Notes: generated by a model from the letters alone, not told the origin. DNA of 18,443 nucleotides from an uncultured Bacteroidota bacterium (GCA_903953615.1 CAJBKH010000010.1:1-18443); one strand, 5' to 3'; numbered from the stretch's first letter, positions 7,213 through 14,847 are shown. Numbers and translations are program-made.

Positions 7213-8010
7213 ATGAACCAATTAACCGAAGAGATTGAAGTAAAAAACAAACGCATTTCTGGCGTAAGTACTACTGTTGTTACAGGATTAATCGTCCTCT
7301 TTCTTTTCTTAATGCAATTTACAATCGAGCCACCAAAACCAGAAGAAGAAGGCGGAGGCGTTGCAGTAAGTTTAGGGCAACCAGATGCTGGCGGACCTGA
7401 ATCGGTGCCTGTTGAAGCCTATCAACCACCTGTTGAACCTACTTTTCAACCAAGGGAACAAGCACAGGAGCAAACCATTGATCCTGATGCAGTAGCCGTG
7501 CCTAAAACGCCTAAGGAAGTTAAAAATGATGTAAAAACGCCAACACCACCAGTTGAAGACGATATGTTAAAAAAGATGCGCGAAAGTGCTCAAAATAATA
7601 AGAACCGTCCTTCTAACAGTGGCAGTGGCAATAACCCTGGCGCTCAAGGTGCACAAAATGGCATACCTGGTGGCGACCCCAATGGTAGAGGTACTGGACC
7701 TGGTTCTGGAAGTGGTCCAAGTTCAGGAATTGGCAATGGTCCAAGTAAAAGTGTTAACCATACCTTTGGTAATCGCAAATTAAACCTTGCAAATAATACA
7801 GAAAACTGCGGTGAAAAAGGAACTGTGATTGTCGATGTAATTGTGAAAGCCGATGGTTCAATCATTCCAACAGGTATCAATCCAAGTACCAAATCACCTT
7901 CTCGTTGCCTTCAAGATTTGGCAATGAAATTTGTGAAGAACTCACGTTTTGCACCTTCTGATGTATCGAGTGCTGACGGCACCATTACCATTAAATTTAC
8001 GTTGAATTAA
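7213..8010 (+). CDS. tonB: TonB-family energy transducer with Gly-rich periplasmic linker
   Basis: A 265-residue protein with a short cytoplasmic N-terminus, one transmembrane helix (about 17-36), a Pro/Glu-rich stretch (40-115), a Gly/Ser/Asn-rich stretch (135-180) and a C-terminal TonB-like domain (about 197-265: CGEKGTVIVDVIVKADGSI then CLQDLAMKFVKNSRFAP and TITIKFTLN). TonB passes energy from the ExbB-ExbD motor to outer-membrane TonB-dependent receptors such as SusC-type importers. The domain carries two Cys, C199 and C232, flanking its first part, which could form a disulfide in the periplasm. The Gly-rich linker replaces the Pro-Lys repeats of E. coli TonB. No receptor gene is nearby. 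It follows exbD by 7 bases and is followed by folC after 26 bases. Confidence 0.88.
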   Translation: MNQLTEEIEVKNKRISGVSTTVVTGLIVLFLFLMQFTIEPPKPEEEGGGVAVSLGQPDAGGPESVPVEAYQPPVEPTFQPREQAQEQTIDPDAVAVPKTPKEVKNDVKTPTPPVEDDMLKKMRESAQNNKNRPSNSGSGNNPGAQGAQNGIPGGDPNGRGTGPGSGSGPSSGIGNGPSKSVNHTFGNRKLNLANNTENCGEKGTVIVDVIVKADGSIIPTGINPSTKSPSRCLQDLAMKFVKNSRFAPSDVSSADGTITIKFTLN

Positions 8011-8036
8011 TTTAATCGGTTATTTGCTTTTAAATA

Positions 8037-9263
8037 ATGACCTATAAGGAAACTCTCAACTTTTTATTTACCAAACTCCCCTATTTTACCCGCGATGGTA
8101 AGGCAGCGCTTAAGCCCGATTTAAAGAATACAATTTTATTGTGTGAAGCCATTGGCAATCCGCATTTGAAATTTAAAAGTATACACATTGCAGGTACCAA
8201 TGGCAAAGGCAGCACTAGCAATATGCTGTCGGCTATTTTACAATTGCAAGGGTATAAAACAGGCTTATATACTTCACCCCATTTAAAAGATTTCAGAGAG
8301 CGTATTCGCGTCAATGGAGAAATGGTGTCTGAATCTTTTGTCATTGCCTTTACTGAAAAAATTTCCCCTTACATTGAAAGTATTCAACCTTCGTTTTTCG
8401 AAATAACAGTGGCCATGTGTTTCGATTATTTTGCTCAACAAGAAGTCGACTATGCGATTATTGAAACAGGTTTGGGTGGACGCTTAGATAGCACCAATAT
8501 TATCCATCCTATACTTTCGATTATAACAAATATAGGTTACGACCACATGGATTTATTAGGCGATACTTTACCACAAATTGCTTTTGAAAAAGCAGGTATA
8601 ATTAAAGCTAATGTACCCGTGGTAATTGGTGAAACCCAATCTGAAACGACACTTTTGTTTAGTGAAAAAGCAAAAGAACAAAACGCATTGCTTTATTTTG
8701 CTGATCAAAATCCAAATTATTACAATACTGAAATTGAAACAGATTTAATTGGCATCTATCAACAAAAGAATATTTTAACGGTACTCCAAGCTGTCGAGGT
8801 TTTACAAAAAAGCGGTGTTAGAATCGATTCATTTATTGCTGCAAAGGCTTTGCGACAGGTGAAACAATTAACTGGTTTTAGCGGCCGATGGGAAATATTA
8901 CAAAGCAGCCCAAAAATAATTGCCGATACTGGTCATAATGAAGATGGCTTGCGCTATGTTTTTGAACAATTGAAGCAAGAAAAATACAAACAATTGCACA
9001 TAGTATTTGGAATGGTTGCAGATAAAGATAGGAGCAGAATATTAGACTTAATGCCTAAAAATGCCTGGTATTATTTTTGTAAACCAAATTTACCCCGTGG
9101 ACTAGATCCAACGATATTAAAAGCGGAATGTAACGCTATCGGACTTATTGGCGATACCTATTCTTCTGTAGAAATGGCTTTTAATGCTGCAAAAGCTATG
9201 GCCAATGAAATGGATTTAATATTTGTAGGTGGAAGTACATTTGTAGTGGCAGAAATCATATGA
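8037..9263 (+). CDS. folC: Bifunctional folylpolyglutamate synthase/dihydrofolate synthase
   Basis: A 408-residue Mur-ligase-superfamily enzyme that adds glutamate to dihydropteroate and to folates, using ATP, in the cytoplasm. The P-loop GTNGKGS is at 53-59, followed by SPHLKDFRERIRVNGE and the Mur-like FFEITVAMCFDYF and IIETGLGGRLDSTN segments. ITNIGYDHMDLLGDTLPQIAFEKAGI is the highly conserved central FolC block, and ADTGHNEDGL begins the C-terminal domain. Length is normal. The stop overlaps the rnhA start by 4 bases (ATGA), so the two are translationally coupled. Its position right after tonB suggests readthrough from the upstream run rather than a functional link. Confidence 0.95.
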   Translation: MTYKETLNFLFTKLPYFTRDGKAALKPDLKNTILLCEAIGNPHLKFKSIHIAGTNGKGSTSNMLSAILQLQGYKTGLYTSPHLKDFRERIRVNGEMVSESFVIAFTEKISPYIESIQPSFFEITVAMCFDYFAQQEVDYAIIETGLGGRLDSTNIIHPILSIITNIGYDHMDLLGDTLPQIAFEKAGIIKANVPVVIGETQSETTLLFSEKAKEQNALLYFADQNPNYYNTEIETDLIGIYQQKNILTVLQAVEVLQKSGVRIDSFIAAKALRQVKQLTGFSGRWEILQSSPKIIADTGHNEDGLRYVFEQLKQEKYKQLHIVFGMVADKDRSRILDLMPKNAWYYFCKPNLPRGLDPTILKAECNAIGLIGDTYSSVEMAFNAAKAMANEMDLIFVGGSTFVVAEII

Positions 9264-9742
9264 ATACAGAAAAAAAACTAATCATTTACACAGATGGTGC
9301 TTCTTTAGGCAATCCTGGAAAAGGGGGCTATGGCATTGTCTTGAAATGGGGTGCTGCCCGCAAAGAAATCAGTGAAGGCTTTGTGTTGACGACAAATAAT
9401 CGCATGGAACTGATGGCCGTAATAGTAGCTTTAGAAACCATTAATAAACAACAACTCAATGTCCATATCTATACAGATAGCAAATATGTTTGCGATTCGA
9501 TTGATAAAAAATGGGTTTGGGGTTGGCAAAAGAAAGGTTGGAAGGATAAAAAGAACATAGACTTATGGAAACGTTTTTTACCGCTTTATGATCAACATAA
9601 AATAAGCATGCATTGGGTAAAAGGACATGCAGGCATTGAGGAGAATGAAATATGTGATGTTTTAGCTACTACAGCTGCTAAGGAAGGCCCATGGAAAAAA
9701 GACATTGGATATGAGCAAGAAAAAAAAGCTGGCTTACTATAA
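9260..9742 (+). CDS. rnhA: Ribonuclease HI
   Basis: A 160-residue ribonuclease HI, which cuts the RNA strand of RNA-DNA hybrids such as R-loops and primers, with Mg2+ or Mn2+. All catalytic residues are visible: Asp12 in IYTDGASLGNPG, Glu50 in NNRMELMA, Asp73 in IYTDSKYV and Asp133 in NEICDVLA, with the mobile His123 in WVKGHAG. KKWVWGWQKKGWKDKKNIDLW is the basic handle for hybrid binding, so this is the HI type, not HII. It starts inside the folC stop codon (ATGA) and ends tail-to-tail with ribE, sharing 6 bases. Confidence 0.96.
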   Translation: MNTEKKLIIYTDGASLGNPGKGGYGIVLKWGAARKEISEGFVLTTNNRMELMAVIVALETINKQQLNVHIYTDSKYVCDSIDKKWVWGWQKKGWKDKKNIDLWKRFLPLYDQHKISMHWVKGHAGIEENEICDVLATTAAKEGPWKKDIGYEQEKKAGLL

Positions 9743-10321
9743 TTGGTGATTGAGCAAACGGGCGACATATTTTCCAATGATGTCAAATTCTATGTTCACC
9801 TCATCTCCTACTTTCAACGTATTAAAAACTGTGTTTTCATAAGTGTAAGGAATGATTGCGACAGAAAACTCATTGAGTAAACTATCTACAACCGTAAGGC
9901 TGGTGCCATTCACTGTAATTGAGCCTTTTTCAACAGTCATGTCATTGGTGGTATAGGTAAACCAATATTTCCAACTGCCGTTTTCGTCAACAATACTTTT
10001 GCAAATGGCGGTGGTGTCCACGTGACCTTGCACCACATGACCATCAAAACGACCATTGGCAGGCATACACCTTTCCAAATTTACAAGCTGTCCCACTTTC
10101 CAATGTTTCATGGAAGTGCGTTCCAGTGTTTCTTTAATGGCTGTAACCGTATACTGGTTGCCATTGATATTAACCACAGTTAAGCACACACCATTATGGG
10201 CTAAACTTTGGTCTACCTTAAGTTCATGGGTTAAATTAGATGAAAGAACAAAATGTTTATTTGTTCCTTCATCTGTAATATTTTCGATGGTTGCCAAGGT
10301 TTCTATGATGCCTGTGAACAT
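9737..10321 (-). CDS. ribE: Riboflavin synthase (alpha subunit)
   Basis: A 194-residue enzyme that dismutates two molecules of 6,7-dimethyl-8-ribityllumazine to riboflavin. It starts with the canonical MFTGIIE and carries two tandem lumazine-binding repeats, about residues 1-97 (with NGVCLTVVNI and the central GQLVNLERCMPANGRFDGHVVQGHVD) and 98-190 (with NGTSLTVVDS and GDEVNIEFDIIGKYVARL). Length is slightly below the usual 200-215. It is the last gene in a minus-strand run after the universal stress protein (14-base gap), and its end overlaps the end of rnhA. No FMN riboswitch lies upstream, and other rib genes are not in the window. Confidence 0.95.
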   Translation of the reverse strand: MFTGIIETLATIENITDEGTNKHFVLSSNLTHELKVDQSLAHNGVCLTVVNINGNQYTVTAIKETLERTSMKHWKVGQLVNLERCMPANGRFDGHVVQGHVDTTAICKSIVDENGSWKYWFTYTTNDMTVEKGSITVNGTSLTVVDSLLNEFSVAIIPYTYENTVFNTLKVGDEVNIEFDIIGKYVARLLNHQL

Positions 10322-10335
10322 TTCAGTAAAATCAA

Positions 10336-11214
10336 TTAACCGAAAACGCCATCCAAAATGATACCTGCATCGTTGCTATTGATACACATGATTGGAATTC
10401 TACCACCGTTATTTACGATTTGTTGAGCATAGCTACCTAATAAGAATTCATTGAATCCTTTTTCTTGTTGGCTCATGATCATGATCAAATCAGCATCAAT
10501 TTCGTTGGCATAGGCCAAAGTATCTTCAGCAAAGCTATCTGGATATTTATCTTCTTCTAAACCACGTAAAATATATTTGGCCCCATTGGTATCAAGGATA
10601 TCTTGGGTTTGATTAATCACCGCATGAATTCTATTTCTAAATTCTTCGTTGGTTGTATTTTCGTAAATTACGTGAATTGTACTGTTAAACTTCTTAGCTA
10701 CATGCACAGCCCATCTTACTTTTTGGCGACTTTCTCTTGTCAAATCAATTGGCAATACAATTTTCTCGTAACCATTTCCGATTGATTTTTCTTTCACAAC
10801 AACTACAGGCACTTTTGCATAGTTAATTACACGGCTAGCATTGCTACCAGTAATTTGTTGTAAACCACTTGCACCATTGGTACCCATAATGATACTGTCA
10901 TAATTGCCATCGTTCGCAATATTGGCAATGACTTTATAAATTTTACCAGATTCAGTCAGTTTATTAATTTTAACGTTTGGATATTGCTTATTGGCTTCTG
11001 CAATCATTTTATCCAATTTCATATCAATGGCTTCTTTTACCAATTCGGCATTATTATTTCCACCAAACAAATTACCGATAAAATTACCTTCATCCATAAT
11101 ATGTAAAAGTGTAACTTCATTTTTGTAAACGTCAGCCACTTTTAAAGCATGACCTAAAGCGTTTTGTGCTACTTCAGAAAAATCTAAAGGCACAAGGATT
11201 GTATTATTATTCAT
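10336..11214 (-). CDS. Two-domain universal stress protein (UspA family)
   Basis: A 292-residue tandem UspA protein, likely cytoplasmic. Domain 1 (about 1-147) starts with ILVPLDFSEVAQNALGHAL and has GTNGASGLQQITGSNAS, the nucleotide-loop motif, but with 8 residues instead of 9 between the second and third Gly. Domain 2 (about 148-292) starts with KIVLPIDLTRESRQKVRWAV; at the matching place it reads MSQQEKGFNEFLLGS, without the first two Gly. This suggests that ATP binding is altered or lost in domain 2. Such proteins help survival under starvation or redox stress, but their direct action is mostly unknown. It lies 10 bases after yebC and 14 before ribE, in one probable transcription unit. 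Confidence 0.9.
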   Translation of the reverse strand: MNNNTILVPLDFSEVAQNALGHALKVADVYKNEVTLLHIMDEGNFIGNLFGGNNNAELVKEAIDMKLDKMIAEANKQYPNVKINKLTESGKIYKVIANIANDGNYDSIIMGTNGASGLQQITGSNASRVINYAKVPVVVVKEKSIGNGYEKIVLPIDLTRESRQKVRWAVHVAKKFNSTIHVIYENTTNEEFRNRIHAVINQTQDILDTNGAKYILRGLEEDKYPDSFAEDTLAYANEIDADLIMIMSQQEKGFNEFLLGSYAQQIVNNGGRIPIMCINSNDAGIILDGVFG

Positions 11215-11224
11215 ATAAATTATT

Positions 11225-11935
11225 TTAAACTAAATTACTGTAAACGGTCTGTACATCTTCATCTTCTTCTAATCGTTCGATTAAAGATTCAACTTGAAGT
11301 TTTTCTTCTTCTGTAAGCGTAGAAACTACCGATGTAGGAATTCTTTGAAGTTCAGCGCTCACGATTACGATGCCTTTTTCTTCAAGTGTTTTATACATGC
11401 TACCGAATTTTTCGAAAGGACAAGTGATCACCATTTCATTCTCCTCAACCTCTATTTCTTCTAAACCAGCATCTATTAATTCGAATTCTAATTCTTCGGT
11501 ATTTAAATTATCTGTTTTAATCACAAAAATACTTTTTCTAACAAAAGCATAATCTAAACTTCCACTTTTACCTAATTCTCCTCCGCCTCTATTCAGGTGC
11601 ATGCGAATGTTGGCAACTGTGCGTGTAGGATTGTCTGTAGCCGTTTCAATAAACAAGCCAACACCTTTCATACACATGGCTTCGTAATTAACCTCTTCGT
11701 AATTGCTAGAATCTTTGCCCGCAGAACGTTTGATTGCTGCCTCGATTCTATCTTTCGGCATGTTTGCACTTTTTGCATTGGCAATTACTACTCTTAATTT
11801 GGCATTTGAATCTGGATCTGGTCCACCGGCTTTAACAGCAATAGCAATTTCCTTCCCATATTTAGTAAAGGCTTTCGACATTCTGTCAAATCGGGCAAAC
11901 ATCGTGTGCTTGCGTTTTTCGAATACTCTTCCCAT
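11225..11935 (-). CDS. yebC: YebC/PmpR/TACO1-family protein
   Basis: A 236-residue member of the YebC family. It shows the conserved start MGRVFEKRKHTMFARFDRMSKAFTKYGKEIAIAVKAGGPDPDSNAKLR and the blocks ANAKSANMPKDRIEAAIKRSAG, ETATDNPTRTVANIRMHLNRGGGELGKSGSLDYAF and the acidic C-terminal half. The family was first described as DNA-binding regulators; mitochondrial TACO1 and several bacterial members act on translation instead, so a translation-factor role is at least as likely. Length is normal for the group. It heads the minus-strand run with the universal stress protein and ribE and has an exact TAnnTTTG element 24 bases upstream. Confidence 0.95.
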   Translation of the reverse strand: MGRVFEKRKHTMFARFDRMSKAFTKYGKEIAIAVKAGGPDPDSNAKLRVVIANAKSANMPKDRIEAAIKRSAGKDSSNYEEVNYEAMCMKGVGLFIETATDNPTRTVANIRMHLNRGGGELGKSGSLDYAFVRKSIFVIKTDNLNTEELEFELIDAGLEEIEVEENEMVITCPFEKFGSMYKTLEEKGIVIVSAELQRIPTSVVSTLTEEEKLQVESLIERLEEDEDVQTVYSNLV

Positions 11936-11959
11936 AATCAGTAACTATATTTTTGGATG

Positions 11960-11967
11960 CAAAAGTA
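11960..11967 (-). promoter_or_regulatory. Candidate -7 promoter element of the yebC operon
   Basis: The minus strand reads TACTTTTG, an exact TAnnTTTG match, continuing as TTTGCATC. It ends 24 bases before the yebC ATG and would drive yebC, the stress protein and ribE. No clear -33 element is seen. Confidence 0.5.
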
Positions 11968-12014
11968 CTAACAAATTTTTGAAATCTGAATTCATAAATA
12001 CGTTAAAGTGTAGA

Positions 12015-12034
12015 TGTTCTAAAATATCAGAACA
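12015..12034. repeat. Inverted repeat TGTTCT-N8-AGAACA
   Basis: A perfect 6-bp inverted repeat with an 8-base spacer lies between the stop of the lipoprotein gene (12065) and the yebC promoter. No T tract follows on either strand, so it is not a standard terminator. It could be a protein-binding dyad or a 3'-UTR hairpin; nothing else is visible in the 129-base gap apart from the yebC -7 element. Confidence 0.35.
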
Positions 12035-12064
12035 GATGGCGTCTTTGCTGCAATCGCGCAATGA

Positions 12065-12628
12065 TTAGTAAACAATTTTTGATTTCCAAGTTTGTGTAGC
12101 CTTATCGTAGCTTACATTCTTATCTGGAAACATCACCCAATCTTCCTTTACTTCTGGCAAATAGGCATTAACATTACCTGTTTCAACCATTGTACTAAAC
12201 AATACTAATGATTTTTCTTTCAGTTCGGGCATTTTCATTTTCCAGGTCCAGAATAGTTCTTCATAGCTTGAAGAATCAAGGGCTCCCATACTATTTCTTT
12301 TAAATCTGCCGCATATAGAAGCAAATTTATCGCCTTTTATGCTTGGTTCTAAGCGGCTCACCATGAAATAAGCATAACCATCTTTTGATTCTGTATAATG
12401 CATCCATTGGTATTGGCGCTCAACTTTATGAACTAACATAAAGTGTTTGTTTTTAGGTAAAAATCTTTGATTCTCAGGAATGCTATCGTGTAATTTTGAG
12501 AAATGCGGTAAAATGGTATCCAATAAGCCATCATAATTCACTTTATATGCTGATAAAGCATACTGCGATTTGTTGCTACAACTATATAGAACCAGCATTA
12601 GACAGAAGCAAACTATAATTTTATTCAT
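12065..12628 (-). CDS. Lipoprotein of unknown function
   Basis: A 187-residue protein with a lipoprotein signal peptide: MNKIIVCFCLMLVLYSC, lipobox LYSC with Cys17. The mature part has no family that I recognise. It is rich in aromatic residues (RQYQWMHYTESKDGYAYFMVSRLEP, ELFWTWKMKMPEL) and ends in a segment (PEVKEDWVMFPDKNVSYDKATQTWKSKIVY) with several Trp and Tyr. It is a single-gene unit with its own -7 element 16 bases upstream and a possible terminator of the preceding gene beyond that. It should be an envelope lipoprotein; function is unknown. Confidence 0.82.
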   Translation of the reverse strand: MNKIIVCFCLMLVLYSCSNKSQYALSAYKVNYDGLLDTILPHFSKLHDSIPENQRFLPKNKHFMLVHKVERQYQWMHYTESKDGYAYFMVSRLEPSIKGDKFASICGRFKRNSMGALDSSSYEELFWTWKMKMPELKEKSLVLFSTMVETGNVNAYLPEVKEDWVMFPDKNVSYDKATQTWKSKIVY

Positions 12629-12644
12629 ACTATTTTTACAGGTG

Positions 12645-12652
12645 CAAATTTA
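12645..12652 (-). promoter_or_regulatory. Candidate -7 promoter element of the lipoprotein gene
   Basis: The minus strand reads TAAATTTG, an exact TAnnTTTG match, continuing as TTTGCACC. It ends 16 bases before the lipoprotein ATG. A -33 element is not obvious. Confidence 0.5.
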
Positions 12653-12662
12653 GGCTAAGATT

Positions 12663-12690
12663 AAAAACATTAGATTGATTCTAGGTTTTT
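12663..12690 (-). terminator. Possible AT-rich intrinsic terminator after the Asp-box lipoprotein gene
   Basis: Bases 63-68 past 12600 (AAAAAC) pair with 85-90 (GTTTTT), and inside them TAGA (12671-12674) pairs with TCTA (12680-12683) around a 5-base loop, with a small internal bulge. The run of A on the plus strand gives a U tract on the minus strand. It lies about 43 bases after the stop of the Asp-box gene and upstream of the next promoter. The stem is AT-rich and weak. Confidence 0.4.
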
Positions 12691-12732
12691 TAATTGTTAA
12701 GAAATACTTAAGTAAATCAGTATGCGTATTTT

Positions 12733-14835
12733 TTAATTTAACCAGAGACGCCACATTCCTCTGCCAAATGTACTAACGTACAACATATTTTCTCTTTGAA
12801 AATATTTGATTTCACTTACCATTACATTTGGAAATCCTTTGCCCAATGGCAACCATTTTTGATTCGGTTCTTTCATATAGACGCCATTTGCATTGCCGCA
12901 AATCCAATCGTTTCCAATTGGTTCAACACTATAGACAGGATGATTGCTTAACCCATCACTTATATTTTCAAATGAATTACCGCCATCTTTACTGAGATAC
13001 ACTTTGTTTAATTCTGTGGCTTTTGAATTGTCAAAGCCATTCAATGTTATAGCGATTTCACCATTTTGATTAACGTCAATATCTGTTATACTCCGCCATT
13101 TTAATATAGGCAATGCCTCTGTTTTATCTGTCCAAGTCAATCCCCCATCAGTTGTATAATAAAGTTTTTTTACAAGTGGTCCGCCCCAGGTTGCATCCAT
13201 TTTAGACATCCATATTTGATTCGTGTTTTCTGGATTTACCCAAAAAGCGCCAATTGGTCTTTCGCTTGTAATGGTACTGCTCAGTATTTCAAAATTCTTG
13301 CCTTCTATTTGTTTGTATAAATGTTGGTTGGCAATGTATAGCGTTCTTTCATCGTTGACGTAGGTCATTCTAAAATCAAAAAAGTTGATATCACCACCGG
13401 CATGGTTATAACCTAAATTTTTGCCGTCATTTTGTGTAACATAGCACATTTTGGCGTAACCACAAGCAAACGCTAGGCTATCGCCCATTGCTGCTATTCG
13501 GCCTCCATCACCATATAAATCGCATGTATTCCATTTGCGTTTTTTAAAGACGATGATGCCTTTGTCTTGTGTACCTGCCATGATTACATTGTTATTGGCT
13601 TTGTCAAATCCGAAAATCAAACTCGCATTTAAATTCCTCGCATTATTTGTTAAACTAAACCAAGTTTTTCCGCCATCAACCGATTTATCAATACCGCCAT
13701 CCGTTGCAATAAACAAATGCTTCTCTGGCGTTATTTGAATTGCATTGACATCATCATGCGTGTTGTTAGGTAATCGGTATTCCGGGGTTGTTAATTGATT
13801 AAAAGCAATACCACCATTGTTTGACATAAAAACACGTGTAGTACCGACAAATAATTGTTCATTTCCATTTTGGTCTTTAAGTCCTGTAGCAAAGCACATG
13901 TGATAAATATTTGCAATAAATTCAGAATGACTAATCAATACTATCTCGCGCAGAGAAAGGATATTGGCTTGTAGAATGTAGCTGCTATTATGACTCACTG
14001 CAATGAAAAGCTTTTTACTATTCTTCGTTGAAAAGCCGATTTCATATCTCGCATTTTTTCCTGGCAAAGCGCCATAACTTCTTGCTACCACTGCAGTTTC
14101 ATCACTCCAGGTTTCACCACCATCATAAGAAGCGATTAAAACATTGCCTGTTATGAAAATCTGTTTTTCATTCTCAGGATTGACCTTTATAGATTTTAAA
14201 TTCTCGGTTGTTTTATAAACACTTTTCCATGTTTTTCCGCCATCGTAAGTGATAAAGATTTCATGGTCTGAAATGCTCAATAATTTTTGTTCATTGCGTT
14301 TATCAATAATTTCAACAGCTCTTTGTTGGGTATAATTATATTCTGAAGGATTGTATTGTAAACTGTTTCTTTGCCAGGTTTCGCCATTGTCGAAACTTTC
14401 AATTAGGCCGTAACCAAATTGTTTTTCCATACCTAGGTCCGTCGCGCAACAGGCCAACAAGTGTTTATCATTTTTATTAAAACGCAGGATATTAAATATG
14501 CCAGTTGCAAATTCAAAATCTAATTTTTGTTCCCATGTGATTCCCCCATCAGTGGTTTTAAATAAACCTGCAGAGGCATGCCCTATTAAAATTTCATTCT
14601 CATTATCAGGATGAATATTTACACATTCAAAACGACCAGCGCCAAATGCGCTCCATTCGTTATTTTCAATGAAAGGTTTTGCCGCACCAAAGGGACCAAT
14701 GGCTTGCCAAACATTGGGTTCTATTAAATCTGAAAAGGCATTAAGTTGGCTGTAGTCAGTCGCCACACCCTTTTTGTTTTTACAAGAAGGGTAAACTATA
14801 ATTAATAAAATTACAATTAATAAGCGGGTTGACAT
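12733..14835 (-). CDS. Asp-box (BNR/VPS10-like) beta-propeller lipoprotein
   Basis: A 700-residue envelope lipoprotein with signal MSTRLLIVILLIIVYPSC (lipobox YPSC, Cys18). Asp-box motifs (S/T-x-D-x-G-x-T-W) lie near residues 94-101 (TTDGGITW), 147-154, 196-203, 236-243, 338-345 (degenerate), 385-392, 561-568 and 615-622. They mark blades of one or two beta-propellers of the sialidase/Vps10/Ycf48 superfamily. Residues about 400-555 lack clear boxes. It ends in LYVSTFGRGMWRLWLN, the usual end of the propeller in secreted Bacteroidota relatives, which often continue into a type IX secretion tail; here the protein simply stops. No sialidase FRIP or catalytic set is seen, so binding rather than catalysis is more likely. 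It follows the hydroxybutyryl-CoA dehydrogenase gene by 12 bases. Confidence 0.85.
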   Translation of the reverse strand: MSTRLLIVILLIIVYPSCKNKKGVATDYSQLNAFSDLIEPNVWQAIGPFGAAKPFIENNEWSAFGAGRFECVNIHPDNENEILIGHASAGLFKTTDGGITWEQKLDFEFATGIFNILRFNKNDKHLLACCATDLGMEKQFGYGLIESFDNGETWQRNSLQYNPSEYNYTQQRAVEIIDKRNEQKLLSISDHEIFITYDGGKTWKSVYKTTENLKSIKVNPENEKQIFITGNVLIASYDGGETWSDETAVVARSYGALPGKNARYEIGFSTKNSKKLFIAVSHNSSYILQANILSLREIVLISHSEFIANIYHMCFATGLKDQNGNEQLFVGTTRVFMSNNGGIAFNQLTTPEYRLPNNTHDDVNAIQITPEKHLFIATDGGIDKSVDGGKTWFSLTNNARNLNASLIFGFDKANNNVIMAGTQDKGIIVFKKRKWNTCDLYGDGGRIAAMGDSLAFACGYAKMCYVTQNDGKNLGYNHAGGDINFFDFRMTYVNDERTLYIANQHLYKQIEGKNFEILSSTITSERPIGAFWVNPENTNQIWMSKMDATWGGPLVKKLYYTTDGGLTWTDKTEALPILKWRSITDIDVNQNGEIAITLNGFDNSKATELNKVYLSKDGGNSFENISDGLSNHPVYSVEPIGNDWICGNANGVYMKEPNQKWLPLGKGFPNVMVSEIKYFQRENMLYVSTFGRGMWRLWLN

Positions 14836-14847
14836 GGCAACCTTTGA

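Noticed and set aside
7586..7783. Val/Leu-rich plus-strand frame inside tonB
   Set aside because: It is the shifted reading of the Gly-rich linker codons, so the hydrophobic composition is an artefact.
6091..8010. Flagellar or gliding motor (MotA-like) reading of the exbB-exbD-tonB genes
   Set aside because: The second gene has ExbD topology with Asp20 and the third a TonB C-terminal domain; there is no OmpA-type MotB and no gld gene nearby.
8019..8026. GTTATTTG before folC as a separate promoter
   Set aside because: The first two bases of TAnnTTTG do not match and the only TTG upstream is 14 bases away; folC more likely shares the upstream transcript.
11703..12068. 121-codon plus-strand frame opposite yebC
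   Set aside because: It runs antisense to a well-conserved gene and its translation has no domain or natural composition; a shadow frame.
12705..12714. Palindrome TACTTAAGTA after the Asp-box gene
   Set aside because: Short, without a loop or T tract, and expected by chance in AT-rich DNA.
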